From contig CBDBGS010000003.1 in assembly GCA_965205385.1 (NCBI GenBank), positions 102,250 to 166,249 on the forward strand: a DNA stretch of 64,000 bases, written 5' to 3'. Below the pieces are notes generated by a model, which saw nothing but the letters and a program-made list of their open reading frames with translations, searched no databases and was not told the origin of the DNA. A program made the translations under genes and the position numbers. Positions 35,516 through 43,614 of this stretch are shown in pieces (within the stretch, counting starts at the first letter, position 1; the number at the start of each line of letters is the position of its first letter). The stretch is from CATOSP01 sp965205385 (GTDB lineage Bacteria; Chloroflexota; Dehalococcoidia; Lucifugimonadales; UBA3495).

Positions 35516-36784
35516 ATGGCCAACATGGAACACGTACAACTCGTAAAGCGGGGCCGGGATACCGTGGCCCGTTGGCGTGAGGAGCACCCCGGCGAGAACC
35601 TGGACCTCAACGCCTCATACATGAGCTATGCGCGCATCCCACAGGTGGACCTATCCGGAGCGGACATCCGGAATTCCGACTTAATGGGCGCGACACTGCC
35701 CCGGGCCAACCTCTCCGGGTGCCGGATGAACCCCTGCCACATGTACCGGGCCGACTTGCGCCAGGCCAACGTGACACGCGCCCTCTTGAACGGGGCGAAC
35801 CTGCGGGGGGCCAGGTCTTCCCGGGCCGACTTTTCCGGTTCGGATATGGACCGCATCGTCCTCTCGGACGCCGACCTGTCGGGCGCGAACCTATCGGGCA
35901 CCAACCTTTCCCGCGCCAACCTGACCGGGACCAACCTCAGCGGCGCGGACCTAACTGGGGCTGTCCTGAACCGGGCAAATTTGACCAGGACCGACCTGAC
36001 CGACGCCATCCTGGACGGCTCCGACTTCTACGAGGCTATTTTCAACAACGTCGGGATGCAGGGCACGCAGTTTAGCGGCAGTATCGTTGGCTACACGGTG
36101 TTTCAAAACTGCGACTTCAGCGGAGCCCAGGGGTTGGATGCGGTCCGGCATGACGGCCCCAGCACGATCGGAATTGACTCCTTCTACAGGTCCAGGGGTC
36201 AAATCGCCGAGGCGTTCCTAAGAAACTCCGGCGTTCCCGAAGGAATGGCGGAGTTTCAGGCATCCATAGTGGGTGCGCAGATCGCCTTGGGAGACTGTTT
36301 CATCTCATGCGCGGACGAGGATGAGCCGTTCGCGGTGACCCTGAGAAACGATCTGCAAGGTCATGGAGTCCGCTGCTGGGTGTTTGCCGAGGGTGCCAGG
36401 GGCAGCGCCCTGGTGGAGAGGCACAGCACTTCGGACCAGGAAGAAGTGGAGCGGTGGGTCCGGCCATATGACAAGCTGGTGGTCATTTCTTCGTCGCACA
36501 CTCTGGAGAGCGAGAGCGTGCGCAACGACCTTCGACAGGCGCAGGAGCAGCAGGAGTCCAAGGACCAATGGCTTCTGTTCCTAGCAGCCTCAGACGGAGC
36601 TTTTTCAACCCAGAGCCGGAACCGCCAGGCCCGCAATATCGCGACGGAGCACGTCGTGTTCAATCTCCAAACCAGGGAGTCGGACTCGGAGACCTACCAG
36701 CAACAATTAGCCCGGTTGGCGGATGCGCTGAAGCAGACGCAACCCCGCAGCGCGGGAGTCCCGGTGGTGGACCTCCAGCTCTAG
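35516..36784 (+). CDS. Pentapeptide-repeat protein with degenerate TIR domain
   Basis: This 422-residue fusion has an N-terminal helix, then about 30 A(D/N)LxG-type pentapeptide repeats at roughly 35-205 (a right-handed quadrilateral beta-helix). A linker with S-x-I-G-I-D-S-F-Y and F-L-R-N-S-G-V-P follows, and then a TIR-like domain from about 255. The TIR part keeps D-C-F-I-S-C-A-D-E-D, L-Q-G-H-G-V-R-C-W and D-K-L-V-V-I-S-S-S, but the W-V-x-x-E box is S-V-R-N-D, so the NADase Glu is Asp. Pentapeptide-TIR fusions are widespread and poorly studied. GGAG precedes the ATG. Confidence 0.85.
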   Translation: MANMEHVQLVKRGRDTVARWREEHPGENLDLNASYMSYARIPQVDLSGADIRNSDLMGATLPRANLSGCRMNPCHMYRADLRQANVTRALLNGANLRGARSSRADFSGSDMDRIVLSDADLSGANLSGTNLSRANLTGTNLSGADLTGAVLNRANLTRTDLTDAILDGSDFYEAIFNNVGMQGTQFSGSIVGYTVFQNCDFSGAQGLDAVRHDGPSTIGIDSFYRSRGQIAEAFLRNSGVPEGMAEFQASIVGAQIALGDCFISCADEDEPFAVTLRNDLQGHGVRCWVFAEGARGSALVERHSTSDQEEVERWVRPYDKLVVISSSHTLESESVRNDLRQAQEQQESKDQWLLFLAASDGAFSTQSRNRQARNIATEHVVFNLQTRESDSETYQQQLARLADALKQTQPRSAGVPVVDLQL

Positions 36785-36828
36785 TCGTATGCGGGCCTCT
36801 CAAGGAGGCTATCCCGCGTATAATAATG

Positions 36829-36862
36829 GCCCCGCCCCTGAATAAGGGCGGGGCTATCTTTT
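36829..36862 (+). terminator. Rho-independent terminator after TIR gene
   Basis: GCCCCGCCC (36829-36837) and GGGCGGGGC (36846-36854) form a 9-bp stem with an 8-base loop, then TATCTTTT. It ends the pentapeptide-TIR transcript. Confidence 0.85.
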
Positions 36863-36876
36863 GCCGTTGGGTTGGC

Positions 36877-36900
36877 GGATGAGGGGTTTGCCCCTCATCC
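36877..36900. repeat. 10-bp hairpin between convergent genes
   Basis: GGATGAGGGG-TTTG-CCCCTCATCC lies 25 bases before the rdhA-like copy 1 stop. There is no T-run, so it may be a weak terminator or a repeat. Confidence 0.45.
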
Positions 36901-36924
36901 GATAGTCATGAGCGCTGGGGAAGG

Positions 36925-38199
36925 CTAGATGTAGTCTTCCTCTTCGTACATCATTTCCAGGTTGTCCCTGCTCTGTGCCGCGCCGCGGGAGACTTCCTCC
37001 TTGAGGAGTTCCATCATCTCATCGGTGATGACGCCGCCGGAGGCGCGAGCCTGGTCCTTGAACTGGCTGAAGGCCCACTCTTCGGTGTCGCCAGCAGGCA
37101 TTTCAAAGAAGTCGCGGTCGAATACCGGCATGTCGCCAGGGCCGAAGTAGCCCTTGCCCTCGAGGATGTAACCTTCGAGGTCGTGGGTGCCCTTACCCAG
37201 GACCTGACCTGTGTCGGCATAGTGTTCCATGACGTTCTTCAGGCCGTACTTCTGGATGGGGCATACCTTCATGCAGACACCGCAACCGAGGTAGCGGGCC
37301 ATGACGGGGCGGCAGCGCTTGAAGTAGAGCTTGTTCTTCTCAAGACCGCGCCACCAGATCTTGTCGCGCATGAGGGCGCGGCCGGGGCAGCGGTTGACGC
37401 ACACCTGACAGACCTGGCAGAAAGCGTGGATGCCATAGTCGACGGGCTTGTCATAGCCAACGTTGGCGTCGGTGGTGATCATCATGATCCGGCAGCGGGA
37501 GCCCTCATGGGGGGTCAACAGGTAGCCGCAGGCTCCGAGCTGGCCGAGGCCGGCTTCCACGAACATTGGGATATAAGGACCGGTGTTGTCGTTGGGGCTG
37601 TGGACCTGGGCGCGATAGCCGAGGGAGTTGATGAAGTTGCCCAGTTCGAGTCCCGCCGCACCCTCTGTCCGGTAGGTGCTGGAGTGGACGATCTCAGCGT
37701 CGACGCTGGGGATGGTCTGGGTGGGCTCGTAGTCTTGTTCAAAGGCCAAGCATATAACGTGGGGGAACTTCACCCAATCCTTTTTGCTCTGGTACGTGTA
37801 GCGGTGATCGTAGTAGGTGATACCGACTTCCAAGAAACCAAGTTCACGGGCCTTGGACTTGATCTGTTCGGTGACGTCGTCGCCGGTTGGCTCGACGGAG
37901 GGTTCCTGGTCGCCCGTCAGCCGTGCGGCCATAATCAGGGGCCTGTTGAGCTTATCGTGTTCCTTGCGGATCTCACGCATCTCAACATGCTGGTCCCGGA
38001 ATGTGTTGGCCCAGTCGCGGGACGCCCGCTCGGTGATGTTCATGGTTTCCAGCGGGTATTCGCGGGCGTACCAGTCGACTTCGCGCTGGTTGAGGGGAAT
38101 TCCGGGCACGGATTCCAATTCTTCGGGAACGGGGATCGTTACTGATGGTTCCCCGGGGAACTTGCCAGGTCGTACGACCTCGTGGCCTATCTTTAGCAT
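36925..38199 (-). CDS. RdhA-like reductive dehalogenase homologue, copy 1
   Basis: This 424-residue corrinoid/iron-sulfur protein of the RdhA/QueG superfamily has a variable ~110-residue N-domain and the cobalamin-domain motif A-G-L-G-Q-L-G (216-222). Two [4Fe-4S] motifs follow, at C261-x2-C264-x2-C267-x3-C271 and C296-x9-C306-x2-C309-x3-C313. A Tat signal is absent, so it should be cytoplasmic, unlike respiratory RdhA. No RdhB anchor gene is nearby. The mechanism could be reductive dehalogenation or other B12 chemistry. It ends in ...D-Y-I, as do the other two copies. It has its own promoter. Confidence 0.75.
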   Translation of the reverse strand: MLKIGHEVVRPGKFPGEPSVTIPVPEELESVPGIPLNQREVDWYAREYPLETMNITERASRDWANTFRDQHVEMREIRKEHDKLNRPLIMAARLTGDQEPSVEPTGDDVTEQIKSKARELGFLEVGITYYDHRYTYQSKKDWVKFPHVICLAFEQDYEPTQTIPSVDAEIVHSSTYRTEGAAGLELGNFINSLGYRAQVHSPNDNTGPYIPMFVEAGLGQLGACGYLLTPHEGSRCRIMMITTDANVGYDKPVDYGIHAFCQVCQVCVNRCPGRALMRDKIWWRGLEKNKLYFKRCRPVMARYLGCGVCMKVCPIQKYGLKNVMEHYADTGQVLGKGTHDLEGYILEGKGYFGPGDMPVFDRDFFEMPAGDTEEWAFSQFKDQARASGGVITDEMMELLKEEVSRGAAQSRDNLEMMYEEEDYI

Positions 38200-38253
38200 G
38201 CGCTCCTCCCTGTATGTTCGGTTCTAGGGTATGGTAAATCCAAGATATGGCCA

Positions 38254-38282
38254 AACATACTTGCTCGTCATATATTTGTCAA
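38254..38282 (-). promoter_or_regulatory. Promoter of RdhA-like copy 1
   Basis: On the minus strand TTGACA (38277-38282) and TATGTT (38254-38259) are separated by 17 bases, about 55 bases before the ATG. Confidence 0.7.
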
Positions 38283-38408
38283 CCCTATTGGGATGGAACA
38301 CTTATATTATGTTTCGTGATATGGATAAGCGCGTATTTTGATGGTCACGCCCGTCGTAGCTCTATCCCGCTTTGTCTATGCCGGAACGAGAAGGGATGAA
38401 CGAAAAGT

Positions 38409-38435
38409 AAGGGGCCGACAAGCTGTCGGCCCCTT
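38409..38435 (-). terminator. Terminator after RdhA-like copy 2
   Basis: A 12-bp stem (AAGGGGCCGACA and complement) with a 3-base loop is followed on the minus strand by ACTTTTC. It lies about 60 bases past the copy 2 stop. Confidence 0.7.
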
Positions 38436-38495
38436 GTGGTTGCCTGCTTGACACCGTGGTGGGGGATCCCACCTGGGCGCCGGGTTGGCCAAGGT

Positions 38496-39782
38496 TTAGA
38501 TGTAGTCTGCGTCGATGTTGTTCATCTCGTCCATCATCGCGACGACGTCGTATTCCTGGCCGAGAGCCTTGACCATCTCGCCCTTGAGCGCTTCGAGCAT
38601 CTCCTCCGTGACCTCGCCGCCGGTGCTGCGGGCCTTGGATTTGAACTCTTCGAACGCATGGTCTTCGATGGTGCCGGTGGGCATGTCGAAGAAGTCGCGG
38701 TCGAATACTGGCATCTCACCAGGACCGAAGTAGCCCTTGCCCTCGAGGGTGTAGCCTTCGAGGTCGTGGGTGCCCTTACCCAAGACCTGACCTGTGTCGG
38801 CATAATGTTCCATGACATTCTTCAGGCCGTACTTCTGGATGGGGCATACCTTCATGCAGACACCGCAACCGAGGTAGCGGGCCATTACGGGACGGCAGCG
38901 CTTGAAGTAGAGCTTGTTCTTCTCAAGACCACGCCACCAGATCTTGTCGCGCATGAGAGCGCGGCCGGGGCAGCGGTTGACGCACACCTGACAGACCTGG
39001 CAGAAAGCGTGGATGCCATAGTCGACGGGCTTGTCATAGGCAACATTGGCGTCGGTGGTGACCATCATCAGCCGACAGCGGTTGCCCTGGTGAGGGGTCA
39101 ACAGGTAGCCGCAGGCTCCGAGCTGGCCGAGGCCGGCTTCCACAAACATGGGGATGACCGGGCCGGTGGCGTCGCTGGAGTGGATTACGTGGGCCTTGTA
39201 ACCCAGGGAGCGGATGAAGTTGCCCAGCTCTAGACCGGCGGCGGCCTGCGTCCGGTAGGTGCTGGAGTGGACGATCTCCGCGTCGACGCTGGGGATGGTC
39301 TGTGTGGGTTCGAAGTCCTGCTCATAGGCCAAGCAGATGGCGTGGGGCAGGAAGGTGAAATTCTTCTTGCTCTGGAACTCATAGCGATGGTCGTAGGGGG
39401 CAATTCCTACTTCCAAATAACCGAGCTCGCGAGCCTTGTCTTTGATCTGCTGGGTTACGTCATCACCGGAGGGCGCGCTGGCGGGCTCCATCTCGGCGGT
39501 GGCGCGGCCCGCAAGGATCAGACCGCGGTTGAGCTTGTCGTGCTCTTTGCGGATCTCACGCATCTCAACGTGAAGGTCGCGCATGGCGTTGGACCAGTCA
39601 CGGGAGGCGCGCTCCGTGTAGTTGATCGATTCCAGCGGGTATTCGCGGGCATACCAGTCGACTTCCCGGTTGTTGAGAGGAATACCGGGTACGGTTTCCA
39701 ACTCCTCGGGTACGGGAATGGTGACGTCTACCTCGCCCCATTTTGATCCGGGCCTTACGACCTCATGGCCGATCTTTAGCAT
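38496..39782 (-). CDS. RdhA-like reductive dehalogenase homologue, copy 2
   Basis: This 428-residue paralogue of copy 1 has the same layout: M-L-K-I-G-H-E-V-V-R-P-G start, A-G-L-G-Q-L-G cobalamin motif, two four-Cys [4Fe-4S] clusters and a tail ending I-D-A-D-Y-I. The core is nearly identical to copy 1 at both protein and DNA level, while the N-terminal third and C-terminal tail differ. The ATG at 39780-39782 follows GGGAGGAG; the longer frame adds an unlikely 24-residue leader. No Tat signal or membrane anchor is seen. Confidence 0.75.
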   Translation of the reverse strand: MLKIGHEVVRPGSKWGEVDVTIPVPEELETVPGIPLNNREVDWYAREYPLESINYTERASRDWSNAMRDLHVEMREIRKEHDKLNRGLILAGRATAEMEPASAPSGDDVTQQIKDKARELGYLEVGIAPYDHRYEFQSKKNFTFLPHAICLAYEQDFEPTQTIPSVDAEIVHSSTYRTQAAAGLELGNFIRSLGYKAHVIHSSDATGPVIPMFVEAGLGQLGACGYLLTPHQGNRCRLMMVTTDANVAYDKPVDYGIHAFCQVCQVCVNRCPGRALMRDKIWWRGLEKNKLYFKRCRPVMARYLGCGVCMKVCPIQKYGLKNVMEHYADTGQVLGKGTHDLEGYTLEGKGYFGPGEMPVFDRDFFDMPTGTIEDHAFEEFKSKARSTGGEVTEEMLEALKGEMVKALGQEYDVVAMMDEMNNIDADYI

Positions 39783-39850
39783 ATCTTCTCCTCCCAATAA
39801 AATCCCTCTATGGACGCACACGGGACGCACGCATCCGAGTTCTGCCCACC

Positions 39851-39879
39851 ACAATATATGCCGACGTTGCGGATGTCAA
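39851..39879 (-). promoter_or_regulatory. Promoter of RdhA-like copy 2
   Basis: On the minus strand TTGACA (39874-39879) and TATTGT (39851-39856) are separated by 17 bases, about 70 bases before the ATG. Confidence 0.7.
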
Positions 39880-40107
39880 TAGTGTACAGAGAGCAATTTT
39901 CATATCCCTTGGATATTTCACAATCCTAGCCGAGGTGAGATAGTGATTGGTAGAAAACAAGGCCGCAAGGTCTACGCGAATCGTAATGAATGTACGAACT
40001 CTTCCAGTCTCGGCTACGTCTTGCTTGGCCGGTTGCACCAGGGGCATTCCGCAGCGGTGGGAAGGTAGGCCCCGAAAAGTCACGGGCCGGTGTTTCCCCC
40101 AGAAAAT

Positions 40108-40140
40108 AGGCTGTCCGGGGGAATTACCCCCGGACAGCCT
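40108..40140 (-). terminator. Terminator after RdhA-like copy 3
   Basis: A perfect 14-bp stem (AGGCTGTCCGGGGG and complement) with a 5-base loop is followed on the minus strand by ATTTTC. It lies 43 bases past the copy 3 stop. Confidence 0.8.
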
Positions 40141-40183
40141 GTCTTGCGAGGTTGCCAAGACCGGGTATTATTACCCGTTACAA

Positions 40184-41464
40184 TTAGATGTAGTCTTGGT
40201 CCTGGTCCATCATGAGCAACTGGTCGGTGGTCTCCCGGCTGAGATGGTTTTGGATCTCACTGCGGAATTCCTCCATCAGCTCGTCCGTGATCTCCCCGCC
40301 GGTGCCCTTGATCCGGTCCTTGAACCGGTCGAAGGCCCATTCGAACTCGGAACCGTGAGGCATGTTGAAGAAGTCCCGGTCGAAGGTCGGGAGCTCCCCG
40401 GGGCCGAAGTAGCCCTTTCCTTCCAGCGTGTAGCCTTCGAGGTCGTGGGTGCCTTTGCCCAACACCTGACCGGTAAGGGCGTAGTGCTCCATGACGCTTT
40501 TCAGGCCGTACTTCTGGATCGGGCATACCTTCATGCAGACGCCGCAACCCAGGTATCGGGCCATTACGGGGCGGCAGCGCTTGAAGTAGAGCTTGTTCTT
40601 CTCAAGTCCCCGCCACCAGATCTTATCGCGCATTAGGGCGCGGCCCGGGCAGCGGTTGACGCAGACCTGGCACACCTGGCAAAAGGCGTGAATGCCGTAG
40701 TCGACGGGCTTGTCGTAGGTGACGGCCGCGTCTGTGGTGACCGAGACGAGGCGGCACCGGTTTCCCACGTGGGGAGTCAAGAGGTAGCCGCAAGCGCCCA
40801 ACTGGCCCACGCCGGCTTCGACGAACATGGGTATGTAGGGGCCGGGGGCGTCGCCGGAACCGGTTACCTGGGCATGGTAGCCGTGGGAGCGGATGAAGTT
40901 ACCCAACTCCAGGGCCGCCGCGCCTTCCGTCCGGTAGGTGCTGGAGTGGACGATCTCGGCGTCGACGCTGGGGATGGTCTGAGTGGGCTCAAAGTCCTGC
41001 TCGTACACCAGGCAAATGACGCTGGGGTAGTAGGAGAGCAGGCTCTTCTTGCTCTGGTAAGTGTAGCGGTGGTCGAAGGCGGTGATTCCGACTTCGCAGA
41101 AACCCAGTTCCCGGGCCTTCTGCTTGATTAACTCGGTGAGGTCTTCACCGTTGGGTTCAGCTGTTGGCTCCAAGTCGGAAGTCAACCGGCTGGCCATAAT
41201 CAAGGCGCGGTTGAGTTTCTCGTGTTCTTTGCGGATCTCGCGCATTTCCGCGTGTTGATCGCGCAGAGTGTTTGCCCAGTCGCGGGACGCGCGCTCGGTG
41301 ACGTTCATGCTTTCCAGGGGGTACTCCCGCGCGTACCAGTCGACCTCCCGGTTGTTGAGAGGAATGCCAGGAACGGTTTCCAGCTCTTCAGGCACGGGGA
41401 TATTAACTTCCGGTTCGCCCAACCTTTGGCCGGGCCGGACTACTTCATGGCCGATCTTAAGCAT
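40184..41464 (-). CDS. RdhA-like reductive dehalogenase homologue, copy 3
   Basis: This 426-residue third paralogue keeps the same start, the A-G-V-G-Q-L-G cobalamin motif, both four-Cys cluster motifs and the final D-Q-D-Y-I. Its core DNA differs from copies 1 and 2 at many synonymous positions, so it is the older branch. It lacks a Tat signal and an RdhB partner. It is the first gene of the array in transcription order, but it has its own promoter and terminator, so the three need not be co-expressed. Confidence 0.75.
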   Translation of the reverse strand: MLKIGHEVVRPGQRLGEPEVNIPVPEELETVPGIPLNNREVDWYAREYPLESMNVTERASRDWANTLRDQHAEMREIRKEHEKLNRALIMASRLTSDLEPTAEPNGEDLTELIKQKARELGFCEVGITAFDHRYTYQSKKSLLSYYPSVICLVYEQDFEPTQTIPSVDAEIVHSSTYRTEGAAALELGNFIRSHGYHAQVTGSGDAPGPYIPMFVEAGVGQLGACGYLLTPHVGNRCRLVSVTTDAAVTYDKPVDYGIHAFCQVCQVCVNRCPGRALMRDKIWWRGLEKNKLYFKRCRPVMARYLGCGVCMKVCPIQKYGLKSVMEHYALTGQVLGKGTHDLEGYTLEGKGYFGPGELPTFDRDFFNMPHGSEFEWAFDRFKDRIKGTGGEITDELMEEFRSEIQNHLSRETTDQLLMMDQDQDYI

Positions 41465-41513
41465 GTCTGCTCCTCCCAGGGTCGTTTAGTTGATGAAATG
41501 AGCCGTGAGCAAA

Positions 41514-41542
41514 ACAATATACTTGGTGCCCAGGATTGTCAA
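41514..41542 (-). promoter_or_regulatory. Promoter of RdhA-like copy 3
   Basis: On the minus strand TTGACA (41537-41542) and TATTGT (41514-41519) are 17 bases apart, about 50 bases before the ATG. The layout matches copy 2. Confidence 0.7.
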
Positions 41543-41656
41543 CGGAAATTCGTGTCCCCGGATGATAATATCCTGGTAACGGCAGAACTGTTCTATTGGT
41601 GTCCGTGATTCGTAACGAGATCAGTTCTCATGGTCTAGTTCTCCGCCAAGCGGTGG

Positions 41657-43327
41657 CTACTGCCCGGTGCGCCGCGCGATCATGGCGTCGGCCAGAGGGC
41701 TCGCGCCGGAGCGGACGACCACGTTTACCAAAGATGGCAGGCCGGAACCGAAGGCGCGTTCCACAGCGGGCGCCACGTCGTCGGGTTTCTCCACGTATTC
41801 GGAGTAGCCGCCGATTGCGTCGACCAGTTTGTCGTATCTAATGAATCGAAGGTCCGTGCCCACGGCGCGGTCGAAATAGGCCAACTGGAAAGTCTTGTCG
41901 ATCCCCCAGGTGGAATCGTTGCCCATGACCACGGTGATGGGGAGGTTGTGCCGGATGCAGGTGTCGTACTCCATGGTATAAAAGCCGAACGAACCGTCGC
42001 CCATTAGGACCAGCACCTTGCTTTCAGGATGGGCCAGCTTGGCGGCCATACCGTAAGGGATACCTGCCCCCAAGTGGCTGAGAGGGCCCAAGCGAATGAA
42101 CCTGCCCGGTTTTCGCGCCTTCAGATAGGAACGGCCCCACTGGACGTAGTCGCCGCCGTCCATGACGATGAACGTGTCGTCGTCCACCAGGCTTTCTATC
42201 CTGGTGTATATGTCCAGCGGGTGCATCGGCTCCTCGCCGGTGGCCCTGGAACGCAGTTCATCCATCCAGCCGTTCCGGTCCGCTTCCAACTGGTCGGTCC
42301 ATGCTGAAATGTCGGACTTCGCCCCTCGCTTCGCCGCGGCGGTAAGCTGCTCGACGATTGCGCCGAGGTCTCCGAGGAGACTGACGGATACGCCGCGGTT
42401 GCGGCCTATTTCCGCCTCTGAAGGGTCGGCTTGGATTATTTTAGCATCGCCGTTGAATACCTGGCCGTAACGGTAGCGGTGGTCGAGCCGTTTCCCCAAG
42501 AGCAGCGCCACGTCGGCCTCGCGGAACCGGCGGGCTGTGGGGTTGAGCGCCCCGTCGGCGTAGCCGAAGCAAAGGGGGTGTTCGTCGTCGAGAAGTCCCC
42601 TGGCCTGCTCTACGGTGAATACGGGGACTCCGGTGGTCTCGGCCAGGGCCTCGAGTTGTTCCGGCGCGACGGAGTAACGGGCCGGGTTGCCGACGATGAC
42701 GACGGGCCGTTGCGCCCCTCGCAGCAAAGCCGCGGCTTCTTCAATCATGGCGGGGTCCCCGTGGGCGCGGCCTGCGTTCCTGTATTCCTGGGGGAGGAAC
42801 TTTGGCAGGTCGTCTTCGGAAATTTCGGCTTCCTGGAGGTCGATGGGCAGGGTGAGGTGAACAGGGCCCGGCCTGCCCGACATCGCGGTGCGGAAGGCGG
42901 TGGCGACGAACTCGGGGATGCGCGTGGTGTCGTGGACCAGCCAGGAGCCCTTGGTTACGGGAGCGGCCATGGCGATTTGGTCGATCTCCTGAAACGTGAC
43001 CATGCCTTTTTCCGGCAGTTCGGCGCAGCCCGCGACGAATATGACCGGACTCTCCGAGGTGTAGATCGCGGGAAGCCCGGAGATGGCGTTGGCAAACCCG
43101 GGCCCGCCGGTGAACATGCCCACCGAGGGTTCTCCGGTGATGCGGGCGTAGGCGTCGGCCATGTGCATTGCCGCGCCCTCGTGGCGGGCGTCGATGAACT
43201 CGATCCCCTCTTCGTGGGCGGCGTCCACCAGGGGTAGGATTGTGTCGCCGACAATGGTGAACACCTTCTTGACACCTTCGAGTTTCAGGCAACGTATAAA
43301 TAAGTGGGCGCCGGTAAGAGTGGGCAT
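41657..43327 (-). CDS. Thiamine-diphosphate enzyme (acetolactate-synthase/oxalyl-CoA decarboxylase-like)
   Basis: This 556-residue ThDP enzyme has the catalytic Glu in A-R-H-E (Glu50), the central FAD/nucleotide-like domain around 190-340, and the ThDP-Mg motif G-D-G-S...N-D at 443-471. The overall pattern is closest to oxalyl-CoA decarboxylase or 2-hydroxyacyl-CoA lyase, but acetolactate synthase-like and other decarboxylases share it. No small subunit is nearby. The substrate is unknown. It lies upstream of the rdhA-like array, same strand, with about 190 bases between. Confidence 0.85.
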   Translation of the reverse strand: MPTLTGAHLFIRCLKLEGVKKVFTIVGDTILPLVDAAHEEGIEFIDARHEGAAMHMADAYARITGEPSVGMFTGGPGFANAISGLPAIYTSESPVIFVAGCAELPEKGMVTFQEIDQIAMAAPVTKGSWLVHDTTRIPEFVATAFRTAMSGRPGPVHLTLPIDLQEAEISEDDLPKFLPQEYRNAGRAHGDPAMIEEAAALLRGAQRPVVIVGNPARYSVAPEQLEALAETTGVPVFTVEQARGLLDDEHPLCFGYADGALNPTARRFREADVALLLGKRLDHRYRYGQVFNGDAKIIQADPSEAEIGRNRGVSVSLLGDLGAIVEQLTAAAKRGAKSDISAWTDQLEADRNGWMDELRSRATGEEPMHPLDIYTRIESLVDDDTFIVMDGGDYVQWGRSYLKARKPGRFIRLGPLSHLGAGIPYGMAAKLAHPESKVLVLMGDGSFGFYTMEYDTCIRHNLPITVVMGNDSTWGIDKTFQLAYFDRAVGTDLRFIRYDKLVDAIGGYSEYVEKPDDVAPAVERAFGSGLPSLVNVVVRSGASPLADAMIARRTGQ

Positions 43328-43488
43328 GGTATCTCCTAATAGCGGTTAGCCAAGTTGTTGGGAGCCGTGCGGTCCGTCTTTGGGGCAGCGTGTAATATCA
43401 TATAAGGAAAGCTGGATACATTCAAAACCGCCGGGCTGGGGCAGTTGAGGAGATTCTTCGACTCCGCTGCGCTCCGCTCAGAATGAGC

Positions 43489-43514
43489 GGGGGCCGGGGG
43501 CCGGGGGCCGGGGG
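43489..43514 (+). repeat. G-quadruplex-type tandem (GGGGGCC)4
   Basis: Four runs of five G separated by CC lie about 100 bases upstream of rsmI. A direct repeat GCGCGGGCCGC (43514-43524, 43530-43540) follows. The left flank (43450-43487) resembles a dispersed repeat. Confidence 0.7.
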
Positions 43515-43614
43515 CGCGGGCCGCAAGTTGCGCGGGCCGCGGGTTGGGAGGGCCGGAACGTAAAAGTGGGGACATTGGGCGTTGAATGACGCCTGCCATG
43601 GCGCAGTATGAATT

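Larger units (their letters stand above)
39783..40183. other. Intergenic region between RdhA-like copies 2 and 3
   Basis: About 400 bases holding the copy 2 promoter (39851-39879) and the copy 3 terminator (40108-40140). No open frame between them has support. Confidence 0.6.

Noticed and set aside
38200..38495. Possible cobalamin riboswitch before RdhA-like copy 1
   Set aside because: No B12-box-like sequence was seen, and the space between promoter and ATG is too short (about 50 bases).
37183..40636. Long plus-strand frames opposite the three RdhA-like genes
   Set aside because: They are antisense shadows produced by high-GC third positions; all conserved motifs lie on the minus strand.
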